Source of the DNA: Gnomoniopsis sp. IMI 355080
Taxonomy: Eukaryota > Ascomycota > Sordariomycetes > Diaporthales > Gnomoniaceae
Direction of reading: 5' to 3'
Length of the DNA stretch: 64,000 nucleotides
Assembly: GCA_027946555.1 (NCBI GenBank)
Contig: JAPEVC010000084.1
Span: 62,001-126,000 of the forward strand
In this document: positions 24,887-34,800 of the stretch, piece by piece
Layout: the number at the start of each line of letters is the position of its first letter
Numbering within the stretch: the first letter of the stretch is position 1
The notes under the pieces: generated by a model
What the model was told of the DNA's origin: nothing
What the model saw: the letters and a program-made list of their open reading frames with translations, nothing else
Database searches by the model: none
Program-made: the position numbers and the translations under genes

Positions 24887-25071
24887 AAAGGACTTTGTCT
24901 GATGGCACCACAAAGTCCCAACGCAATACACAACACAACACAACGACATTAACGATTTCGTACAGGCAAATTGATAGTGATCATTTGTATATGCAAAGTA
25001 ATTCCATCCGCTCTTTGGTCTGGATTCCTAACGCATTGCCCATTGATGAAAACGAGTCCTGATATCTGATG

Positions 25072-27090
25072 ATGGCAAACAAATCCGAAAATGTCACTTG
25101 GGCGTCACTTCCTAGAAAGGATCAACTGGCAATATTATGCATTATCAGAGTCGCAGAACCAATTCTCCGAATATCATTCTATGTTAGTCTTTCAATCTGG
25201 AACCTTTGATGGCGGGCTCAGACGCCACGTCAAGCACATAAAGCTGTCCAACACACAATTGAATATCACTACTAATCTGTACACGTGCCAACGAACCAGA
25301 TTTATATATACGGCCAGCTTTCATTCATCGACCCGAGCCTATCGTCTGAAGACGTTGTACGACAGGCAGCGTACCTACAGGCAGGCTTTTCGCTTGCGCA
25401 ATGTGCAGTATCACCGCTTTGGGGAAAACTGGCGGACTCTCCAAGTGGAGGCCGGAAGTTAGTCATGATGATCAGCCTGACGGGATCCTGTGAGTCAAAG
25501 CTTAGTAGACATGCGTGATTCATACATGAAACTCATCTATTCTCTTGTCACAAAAGGTGTTTGTGGCACGTTACTGGGCTTCATTGGCAGCTTTCATCAG
25601 GCCCTGGCCATTAATATCGTCGAAGGCCTGTGTAATGGAAACGTTCCAATTGTCAGGACCATGGTGGCTGAAATAGTGCAGGAAAAAAAGTAAGTAATGC
25701 TTAATATAAGGCTGGAGAAGCCTACTGACTGCATGGAGTAGATATCTTCCCCGTGCTTTCCTCTTGATGCCCATTTCTTTCAACTTCGCCGCGATTGTGG
25801 GTCCGCTGGTGGGCGGACAGCTGGCCGATCTCAGCACCAGATTTCCAGGCACGTACAGTCATAGCTGGTTTCTGCAACGGTGGCCATATGCTCCGCCGGC
25901 CATTGCAAATGGTATCATAATATTTGTTGCTTTGCTGCTGGTGTTCTTCGGTCTGGAGGAGGTATGCTGTCCACAACCTTTCATATCCTCGGGATTGCCT
26001 TCGTGAAGCGTAGCGACTGCATACTGACGTCTCTTTTACCAGACGCATCAATCAATGCGTGGCCAATATGATGTTGGAATCTCGATCTTCAAATCCATTT
26101 CCAAGTTCATCGTGAGAAATCAACAGGGTTCTGCAGATTCAGCAAGTTACCAAATTGTCTCAGCAAAGTCCCCCGACGAGGAGGAGCTACATCTCATGAC
26201 CGACTATGATTCCCACAAGAGCTCGACAGACTTAGCCGAGGGTAGAATTAGGGTGGAGGAAACGAAATCAAACGTTCCAATCCTGCCCTTCAGACGTATC
26301 TTCACCACCAATATGCTTCTCGCTCTCCTTGCCTACTCCCTACAGGAGGCGCATGTTTCCTCTTACAACACTCTGTGGGCGATGTTCATGAGCGAACCAG
26401 TCGGCAAACCCTCCGACGTCGACCTTCCGTTCCGCTTCAGCGGCGGCGCAGGCATGCCACCGGACGAGCTGGCATGGTCGGTGTCAATGGTCGGCATTGT
26501 GGGGCTCTTTGTGCTCTTCGTTATATACCCGCGCATCAACCAGAGGCTGGGCACACTTGAAATGTGGCGCATCTTTCTTGTCGGCTTCCCGCTAGCGTAC
26601 TTTGCGGTGCCCTATATTGCGGTTGTGCCGTCCACCGTGCCCCCGGTCGAAGGGAAAAAAGGCCCAGCGGTCTGGACACTCATTTTTATGTTGCAGTTCG
26701 CGTTGGTTTTGATATCTTCCTGTGTCATTCCCTCACAGCTTGTACTCACGAACTTGTAAGTCCACGCCTGTTTTGTTTTGCTTGATCGATGCCTCACGGA
26801 TGCACCGCACTATTGGTACTCACTAACTCCACCTGGAAAGGTCTTGTCCGCATCCTTCAGCGCTTGCCAGGACCCACAACATTGCCTATATGATTTCAGG
26901 ATTTGTGCGAGCTACTGCGTCTGCGGTTTCGGGTGTCGTGTATAGCTATGGATCATCGCATGGTATGACGGGTCTGGCTTGGTGGACCATGAGTTTGATA
27001 GCAGCCTCGGCATGCGTTCTGAGCAGGAAGATCAAGGATGGAGATGGCCATGAAATAAAGCTTCCGGGAGAGGATGTGGAGACTCGATAG
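25072..27090 (+). CDS. Major facilitator superfamily transporter
   Basis: Exons 25072-25182, 25300-25489, 25557-25689, 25742-25961, 26043-26755 and 26841-27090 give 538 residues. A proton-coupled multispan membrane carrier. The N-terminus reads 'LPRKDQLAILCIIRVAEP', typical of a fungal MFS group related to yeast ZRT-region transporters. The loop 'WGKLADSPSGGRK' is the MFS signature between helices 2 and 3. 'GPLVGGQLADL', 'EETHQ', a long acidic central loop (about residues 230-280), and 'HPSALARTHNIAYM' near the last helices follow. All six exons join in phase. Export of the cluster product or of an intermediate is the likely job, given its place and its shared promoter with UstYa-2. The true substrate is not deducible. 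Confidence 0.9.
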
Positions 27091-27352
27091 ATAGTTGCCT
27101 GCATTCAGCTAATCTCAAGTGTCTTGTGAATTCATCTTATAACTCGCGTGTAGTTGTGCAGTAATTCCAGGCAAATTGCACTCAAGTACAGTAGCTAGCA
27201 TCAATACTCCAATATCAGGTACTCCGTCACAGTAGCAGCTCGCATATTATCTATAGCATTCTCTGTAGCATGAAAAGATTCATTTCAATGCACTTGACTC
27301 AACACCAAACTGTTGGCCCACTCTCTATGATTGAGACTCGCTGGATGGCTCT

Positions 27353-28606
27353 CTATTCATCAACCAATGCGATGAAAACCCGCTGAAGCCCAGAATCTTT
27401 CAAATCACCGCTAGTCCAATCTACTTGTCTAAACCCAGCATCATGAAAAGCCCTTTCCCAGACATCCGCTCCAGCTGTGGCATGCGTCCGCCCGTCATCA
27501 AATTTCCACCATCCTTCAAACAGCCCAAATACAAAGTCCGCCCAACAGAGCTTCTCTTGCACCTCCATCACCAGCGCAAAACCGCCCGGCTTCAGGTACT
27601 GGCGTACATTTTTCAGAGAATCTACCATGTTCCGCGTTGCGTGCACGGCGTTGACAGCGATCACGATGTGCTGCGTCCCCGCGAGATCCGATGGCGGGGG
27701 CTGCTCGATATCTTGGACCCGGAAATCCATGAACGAGATGTACTGTCGGAATTTTCGCGCCGCTTGTCCTGTGAATCCATGCGCTAAATCCGTGAATGTG
27801 TACGTAGTCCGCACGCGGTCTGAATAGTCGGCTAGCAACGGCGCGAGATACTTGGCCGTGCCGCCGGTGCCTGCACCCAGCTCAATGATCTTGAGCAATG
27901 GCGGCTCGTGCTGTTGTCCGACAGTCTCCAAGGAAATTCCATCCAGGAAGCGTATCATGAAATCTTTCAACAGTAGATGAAAAGCCTTACTGGGATGTGC
28001 GGGGCCATATATGTCTTCTAGATACTCACGGCCTTCGGGTGAGCCAAACACAGCACTGACAGTATCCTTGCGGCCCGTCCATATATCTGCGAGATTGGTG
28101 CCAGCGTGCGCAATGAGCTTGTTCAGGGATGCAAAATCGGGATATTTTTCCAGGATATTGTCCAAAACAGCCCTGGGCGAAGATTGTGCTGAGCCATTGA
28201 CGTTGATGGGCACCTCTGTGCGTCTCCAGACCCCAACTTCGTCGCCATCATATTTCCGGATCAAAGCGGCGTCCGCAAGCATTGAATAACAAAAGTCAAG
28301 CTGCTTTTGCACCACGGGGACAGCATTGATGATCTTTAATTTCTCTCCCGCCCTTGCTCGCGCCAGATTGCACCGTAGTTTGCCGAAGCTGTCTTTGACA
28401 TATGCAATGCATAACTGGACTTGGGCTGCATGCACAATGTCGTAGTAGCCAACAAATCCAGATTCCGTAATTATTGCATCGGTATTGGATTTCGTGGCAG
28501 CAAATGCAACCGTGGCCAAGCTGGAATAAAATGGCAAGCTGACTTCTGTGTCCAAGGCGCCCGTGGCTGCCATTGGTGCCGATGACTTTGGTTCGACAGT
28601 ACACAT
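27353..28606 (-). CDS. Free-standing polyketide C-methyltransferase (NR-PKS CMeT type)
   Basis: A single exon of 417 residues if started at the ATG at 28606; ATG 28573 is the alternative. It resembles not a small-molecule methyltransferase but the whole CMeT module of non-reducing fungal PKSs. A helical N-terminal subdomain (about residues 50-220, with 'LCIAYVKDSFGKL', 'VWRRTEVP', 'LADIWTGRKD') precedes the SAM fold. The SAM motif is 'ELGAGTGGTAKYL' at about 242-254. 'YTFTDLAHGF', 'NAVHAT' with the conserved histidine, and 'LFEGWWKFDDGR' follow. It therefore probably adds methyl groups from SAM to the alpha-carbon of an ACP-bound beta-ketoacyl chain in trans. PKS2, two genes away, has only a decayed MT, which makes it the natural partner. 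A CGGACCG box lies 263 bp upstream. A relic of a lost NR-PKS is the alternative, but the frame is fully intact. Confidence 0.87.
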   Translation of the reverse strand: MCTVEPKSSAPMAATGALDTEVSLPFYSSLATVAFAATKSNTDAIITESGFVGYYDIVHAAQVQLCIAYVKDSFGKLRCNLARARAGEKLKIINAVPVVQKQLDFCYSMLADAALIRKYDGDEVGVWRRTEVPINVNGSAQSSPRAVLDNILEKYPDFASLNKLIAHAGTNLADIWTGRKDTVSAVFGSPEGREYLEDIYGPAHPSKAFHLLLKDFMIRFLDGISLETVGQQHEPPLLKIIELGAGTGGTAKYLAPLLADYSDRVRTTYTFTDLAHGFTGQAARKFRQYISFMDFRVQDIEQPPPSDLAGTQHIVIAVNAVHATRNMVDSLKNVRQYLKPGGFALVMEVQEKLCWADFVFGLFEGWWKFDDGRTHATAGADVWERAFHDAGFRQVDWTSGDLKDSGLQRVFIALVDE

Positions 28607-28868
28607 GAGATGAGACCGTCGGGACAGGGCTTTGGTGAAATGTATGTTCCCCAGAATGGATTTCAAGAGGCCACCTAATAAAGTCGAAGCTCAGGCGTTG
28701 TTATAGGTAGTGATGAAGCTGCGATACGTATGACCTTCACAAAGTAAGTGTCACGCTAGACACCAGTTGACCCAAAGCGGTGAAAGACTGAACGCAACAA
28801 TACTCAGATAGCTGTAGTATAGTCTTTCATCGCAAACAGATGGAAATGTTACTTGACACTGTGTATTT

Positions 28869-28875
28869 CGGACCG
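28869..28875 (-). promoter_or_regulatory. CGGWCCG box, CMeT promoter
   Basis: Exact palindrome, extended CGGTCCGAAA on the minus strand, in line with the direction of the CMeT gene 263 bp away. Confidence 0.6.
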
Positions 28876-29463
28876 CAAGCGAATTGGCAAACTTTATTAA
28901 GTATACCGAGGTTCATAATTGAGTGCTTTTTGTCGACCGTGCTCCGGGCTACGTTTCCACTGTTCCCAGGTGGGTCAAATACTTCGCCCGATTGAGATAG
29001 CCTTAGCAACACCGAGTCGGAAACCTACTAGAATAGGCGCTTGTGTAGGAAGGGACCAGTAAAAATCACGGAGGCACTCACGACGATTGATGCCGACGAG
29101 GTTTTCGTACTTGTGCTTGATCCGGTGCGTCAACTGTACGACTCGCATTTATCATTGATAAGTTCCGAGGTCTTGAGCACGCGCCACAAACGTAGCCAAA
29201 ACTTCGTGCATTTATAACCCCCGACCATTTGATCTGTACCTTCGGGGGTTGGCAATCGTAGGAAGGACCTTATCGACAACTTCTTTGGAAGTACTTTTTC
29301 TAGTTGCTAATCATCCGAAATGGCAGCTGGACCTGTAGCTTGTAGCGACTTGGTTCCGACCGTTACGATATAGTAAGACATATCAGTGGACTCCTCTCCC
29401 GTTAATGCCTTGTGAATGTTGCAGGTAGAGTTAGTGGACGCAACGTTAAGCTGGAAAAGGGGA

Positions 29464-29486
29464 ATGTGCATATAATTAATGCACAT
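29464..29486. repeat. Inverted repeat, 8-bp arms
   Basis: ATGTGCAT and ATGCACAT are perfect inverted arms around a 7-bp AT-only spacer. It lies 545 bp beyond the stop of the enoyl reductase gene. It could be a small hairpin, a 3' end element or chance. Confidence 0.4.
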
Positions 29487-30031
29487 GGCAACGCAAAATA
29501 AGAACTGTGGGTTAACAACTATTTTTCACTAGGCCACTTAAACTTCTACTTAGCTTGCTGTTCTCATCGTCTTGGTCCTCTCCCTTCCTGTGAATTACCA
29601 CAATGATGTCTGGAACGCTTCTGAGGGTGGGGGGGGGGGGAAAGTCTGGAGGCTTGTGTAAGGTTTTTGCGATGAGAGACGTCGGGTTTAGCAGGCACCT
29701 TGGACATCTTAGTTTCGGACGTTGGCGAGGAGGATTTTATTAATTGATTCCCTAGACATGTCGACGCTGGTGGCCTTGGTAATCATGGCTGGCTGGGACG
29801 AACGTTTTCGAAAAATCTCATCGGATGAGGGTGTTTCTTGTGCGTTGTGATATCCAGTGGTCGTGGCGGGGCACCCTAGCCAACGACAAAAATTCCTAAC
29901 AGCGATACCTTCAAAGATAAGACGTGATAGTTCTAGATTTACATTTTCTGTATGTAACCAAACGAGCTCTGCTTCGTCGGCTTTTGGGCCCCTATATACT
30001 TCTTTTAGGGTATAATCAAATAATTGAATGA

Positions 30032-31273
30032 TTATCCGATTGTATATACCAGCTTTTGAGCACTGACCTTCCCCTGCTTCAAATATTGCAAACCTTTCAG
30101 AATGCCGTCAAGTCCTCGCCCACCCTGGTTAACAACTTGCTGGACCGGACGGAAGCGACCCGACAAAAGGAGATTCTCTGCGGTTTTCCAAAACATCTTC
30201 CCGTGCTCAAAATCCTCGGGCCGCTTTTTAACCACTGTTTCCTTTTCAATATCCTCCCCAAGAATCGTATAACCCAGAACAGTAGAGCATGTGATCCTGG
30301 GGTTTACCTTCTTCAGCACGCTGCTCGTAAGAAAGAGCAGGCTGCAGTAGTGTCCTCCCAGGGCGGACATGGCCGCCGCACAGATTCGTGCAGATTCGAC
30401 TGTAGAGATGCAGTCCCACGCGTGCTTCAACCGACCCTTTGTGAAAGCTTGGATCTGCGCCGCACAGTCTTCAGCGTGGTAGTCGACGCAGAAGTCGGCA
30501 CCCAGCTCCTTCAGGTAAGCAAAATTCTTTGGTGAGCACGTCACCACGACGGTGCAATTCGACATCTTTGCCCACTGAATTCCCATCACACCCGAGGCCG
30601 TACTGGCTCCGTAGATAAGGATCGGAATCTTGCGTGTTGTGAGCGGTTCCACGTCGGGCAGTGGAAGTTGTAAGGATTGGTAAAGTCCCTGGGCCTGCGC
30701 AGCCACTGTTGTCAGACCTTTCTATCATCCACTTATGGAAACGTCCAGGAACAAGAAGATTCATACAACTGGAACTAAACCAGACCCAATCGTGCACGCC
30801 TCTGTGTCCTGCATTATGTCTGGGATCTTGATAGCGAAGCATGCTTTCGCCACGAGGTACTCAGCAAAGGTACCGTCTTCAGGTTCGCGGACGTTACTAG
30901 TCGCAGCCCCGATCCTGTCAGCAGAATTGTTCGTCTTGCCCAAAGGGTGAATGATCACATACGACCCATTACATATTCCGAAAACTCGGTCACCCGGCTT
31001 CAACCGGTCCTTTGGCTCTACGCCAACACCAACCTCGACAACGGTGCCCGCGTAGTCCAATCCTGGCCGAGTGCCGGTCGGGTCGCCAACCCACATGAAG
31101 TCTATGTGTTTCCAGTCAGAGGGGTTGACAGCCACCGCGCTTGTCTTGACCAAAATGTATCCTTCGCGGTCGCGGATCTCAGGGATCTTAGCGACCGTGA
31201 TGGCAGCGTCTCCACGACCTCGAATGATTATTGCTTTCATTGCGTTGGTAGTTCCCTCCATTGCATTAATCAT
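30032..31273 (-). CDS. Free-standing trans-acting enoyl reductase (LovC type)
   Basis: Exons complement(30032-30717, 30781-31273) give 392 residues. A medium-chain reductase that uses NADPH to reduce the enoyl-ACP made by a PKS lacking its own ER. The N-terminal catalytic half carries 'VAVNPSDWKHIDF', 'PGLDYAGTVVEVG' and 'LKPGDRVFG', as in the LovC group. The cofactor half has 'ILIYGASTASGVMGIQWAK'. Splicing the 63-bp intron yields 'GSGLTTVAAQAQGLYQ', the usual family helix; the donor GTTTAG is weak, so this join is a little uncertain. It is divergent from PKS2 with one CGGACCG box between. PKS2 has no ER domain at all, while PKS1 has an intact one, so PKS2 is the likely partner. Confidence 0.9.
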
Positions 31274-31846
31274 GAACCGTCCCAGACCTCTGCAACTTAT
31301 GACTGTTTATTGTGCCCTGGGGTGAGAGATGCCGTTCTGAGTAGGCAAAGGGCAGCCCAAATTGTTTTGGACAGGATGGGCCGATGTGCACAATTACCGA
31401 AGCACTCGATTTGGCAAAAATGGATTTGGTCTTGTTCTAATGGTAGGTGTAGAGTCGGTCTGACAAAGATTTGGGCCCAAATTGCTCAACTACTCGTATT
31501 AAGGTTTCCGAAACTCGAAATCGAATTATTTCAATATTTAACCTTCCAAATATGCCGAGGTCTGTCCACGAGGCTTGGCTCAAGATATGCATCGGACCGC
31601 AAATAGTACACGCTTAGCTACTCTCAGCAGCTACATGTACAAAGCGCTTCATAGATACATTCTTCAACACTGGGAGCACGGGGATAGTGTTGTCTGTCCA
31701 ACACCCAGAATCATTTATTCTTACCACGGTAAATTCCTCCTTGAGATTTGTCGCTTTCTTTCTGACTTGATATATTGTTTTCTACTTCCCGTTTACTTGG
31801 GGTCCATAAGTTTCCAACGAATGTTCTCAGACAGCGTTCGGCGATA
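31274..31846. promoter_or_regulatory. Bidirectional promoter enoyl reductase / PKS2
   Basis: A 573-bp divergent promoter with one exact CGGACCG box at 31593. No gene seen. The PKS2 reading frame stays open upstream to 31775, but the motif-proximal ATG at 31847 gives the normal KS start. Confidence 0.6.
31593..31599 (-). promoter_or_regulatory. CGGWCCG box, ER/PKS2 promoter
   Basis: Exact palindrome, CGGTCCGATG on the minus strand; 248 bp upstream of PKS2 and 320 bp upstream of the reductase. Confidence 0.6.
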
Positions 31847-34800
31847 ATGGCACCAGAATCGAATCCAATTGTAATCTGCGGCATGGCCGTACGGCTGCCC
31901 GGTGACATCAAAAACACCCAAGACTTCTGGGAGCTGATGATGCAAAAGAAGAGCGGGTTGATTCCCATTCCCCAAAGTCGCTGGAACCTCGAAGGCTTCT
32001 ACAGTCCCGTGCAACGCTGGGGTACCATCCGAAACAAGGAGTGCTACATGCTTAGCGACCGCGATCTGGCGCACTTTGATGCCTCGTACTTCACTTGCGG
32101 TGAAAAGGAGATCGAGAAGATGGACCCCATGCAGCGCCAGCTTCTCGAGATAGCCCGCGAATGCTTGGACAATGCTGGCGAGGCTGAGACGCGAAACAAA
32201 AAAGTCGGTTGCTACGTCGGCAACTTTTCGTCTGACTGGCAGGATGATCTTTCGATGGATCCTCATGCCTCAGGTCTCTACCGCGGTTCCGGGTATCTAG
32301 ACTTTCTACAGCCTAACAGAGTCTCGTATGAGTATGGCTGGACAGGGCCTAGGTCAGTGTGCCCCCCTTCTTGCTGTGGGACCTTGTCGGATTGCAGAAT
32401 CGTCTTGTGATGAGGAAGCAAGCCAAACTAACCAACCCTATCAACTTTTAGCTTACTCGTCAAGACCGGTTGCTCCTCGTCAATGGTTGCTTTACATCTT
32501 GCAGCCGAAGCCGTACGCAATGGCGCCTGCCAGTCAGCTATGGCATTAGGTTGCAATCTGATCACATCCGTAATTACATCAATCGTATTTACCGAAACGG
32601 GTGTACTTTCGCCCAGTGGAAAGTGTAAGACTTTTGATATCCTAGCTGACGGGTATGGACGAGGAGAGGCAGTTAACGCCGTCTACGTGAAGCGCATGAG
32701 CGACGCTCTGCGTGACGGTAATCCTATCCGCGCCGTACTGCGCGCGTCCGCAACTAACAACGACGGCCGGTCAAACGGAATCATGAACCCAAATACGTAT
32801 CAGCAGGAGGCTTTGATTCGACAGACATATGAGGAGGCTGGTATTACCGACCTTTCGAAAACAGCGTTCTTCGAATGTCATGGCACGGGAACGCCAACGG
32901 GTGATCCTCTTGAGGTAGCGGCTGTGGCCAGAGTTTGGAAAGACCATGGCGGGATTTTGATTGGTGCTGTGAGTCCAGAGGCCTTCTCCAGCGTTTAAAA
33001 GTCTCCATCGAGAGAAATTGGCACTGACCTCAACTGTGGTTAGGTTAAACCAAATGTGGGTCACTCAGAGGGTGCCGCAGGTCTGACCAGCGTAATCAAA
33101 GCTGTGTTGGCTCTCGAACACAGGACAATTCCGCCGAATATTTTCCTCGAAAATCCTAATCCCAAGAGTAAGATCTCTCATTCTCTTCACTGTTATGTGA
33201 GTTTCTGAAATCGCTGCCCTAAGGGAAAGCTAGAAACACCCTGGGGCAGTTATTGGGGCTTCCCCCCAGAGAGTTCCGATATCTTTGCGAGGACGCACCT
33301 TGAACACGGCTCGAGATTTAGATGACTGAAACTCTTTGAACCACAGTTCCATGGGAAGAAGCCAATCTTTCGGTACCAACTGAGCCCCAACGATGGCCTA
33401 TAGGTCGAGAAGAGAGAGTCAGCGTCAATTCGTTTGGCGTGGCGGGGAGCAATGCCCACGTAAGAGAAGGCCCCAGAAGTTCTGGAGATAATGAACCTAG
33501 GCTATGACCGACCCCAGTGGTACTTGCTAATAATTTCTTGATTGCAAAACAACAGGTAATCCTTGAGTCATATGGAGCTTGGCAACAGCAAAGAAGTGCG
33601 CAGCTTCACTCACCAGCTTCAAGCGAGAGCTCATTTGAGGAAGTGCATACACCTGGACCACATCTGTTGTTATTTTCTGCAAGTCACGCGGAATCCTTGA
33701 AAAGAATGATCGCAGAGCACCAAGAATACCTTCAGCTGCATCCTGCCAACCTGGATCATCTCGCGTACACTCTGGGATTCCACCGCGACCATGGGAGTTG
33801 TCGCGCTTTTGCTATAGCAAACGGACCCCAGATTGAGCCAAGCGTCTCCAAACGACTGTCAAATACGACTCGGCGAATAGTATTTGTCTTTACAGGACAG
33901 GGCGTTCACTGGGCCGGAATGGGCAAGACTCTCTTGAAGACGAACAAGGTCTTTGGCGACACCATCCGCAAGCTAGATCGATGGCTGCGCACCCTTCCCG
34001 ATGCACACCGCCCCGAGTGGACGGTGCGTGCCGAGCTTCTCAAGGAAGGCGAGGCCAGTCGAGTCGGCGCGCGGGGCTTCTCACACCCGTGCGCGACCGC
34101 GGTGCAAATCGCCCTTGTGGATGTTCTGCGCAGCCTGGGCGTCGTGCCCCAAGCTGTCGTGGCTCATTCGGGCGGCGAGTCGGCCGCTGCGTATGCGGCT
34201 GGTATCATTAGTGCTGAGGCGGCAATGGTAGTTGCGTACTACCGGGGCTGGCTGCTTCAAAACGACAAAGCCTATGCCGTGCCCAAGGGCACGATGGCCT
34301 ATATAGGCCTGGGCGCCAAAGAGCTGACCAAGTTTCTCATTCCAGGAGTTGTCATAGGGTGCGAAAACAGTCCCCTGAGCAGTACTTTGTCCGGTGATCC
34401 TGTTTGCATTCAGCATTGCATCGACCAGATTCATCGCCGGCATCCCGAGGTCAGTACCTCGCTCCTTAAAGTCGAGACATCATTTCACAGCCCATGGATC
34501 GAGCCGCTGGGCGAGCCTTACGAGAAGCTCCTTCAACCATATCTTACAGACGTCAAGGCACCTTCTGTGCCTTACTTCTCGTCTGTCACCGGTGAAGAGA
34601 TGACAGGTAACGACTTCGGGGCAACCTACTTTCGCAAGAATTTTGTCCAACCGGTTCTTTTCAATAGCGCCGTTGGAAATCTGTTGCAAAGCAACGAGGA
34701 CAATCTGTTCATCGAAATTGGGTCACATCCCGCACTCCAAGCTCCTATTGGAGAGATTATGAAGAGCCGTTCGGATACTGAGTATGGATACATTGCTACT

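Larger units (their letters stand above)
24532..25071. promoter_or_regulatory. Bidirectional promoter UstYa-2 / MFS transporter
   Basis: A 540-bp divergent promoter with two exact CGGWCCG boxes (24754, 24880), one in each orientation of the extended form. Confidence 0.6.
28607..30031. other. Intergenic between CMeT promoter and enoyl reductase 3' end
   Basis: About 1.4 kb with no gene I can support. It holds the CMeT promoter with one CGGACCG box (28869), a perfect 8-bp inverted repeat at 29464-29486, and a run of G near 29628. Confidence 0.5.

Noticed and set aside
29628..29641. Homopolymer G run (also C run near 50800 and G run near 62050)
   Set aside because: Simple homopolymers in non-coding DNA; no evidence for terminator or other function and prone to sequencing error.
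30056..31606. Plus-strand open frames opposite the enoyl reductase gene
   Set aside because: The minus strand encodes an intact reductase with cofactor motif; the plus-strand frames are antisense shadows.
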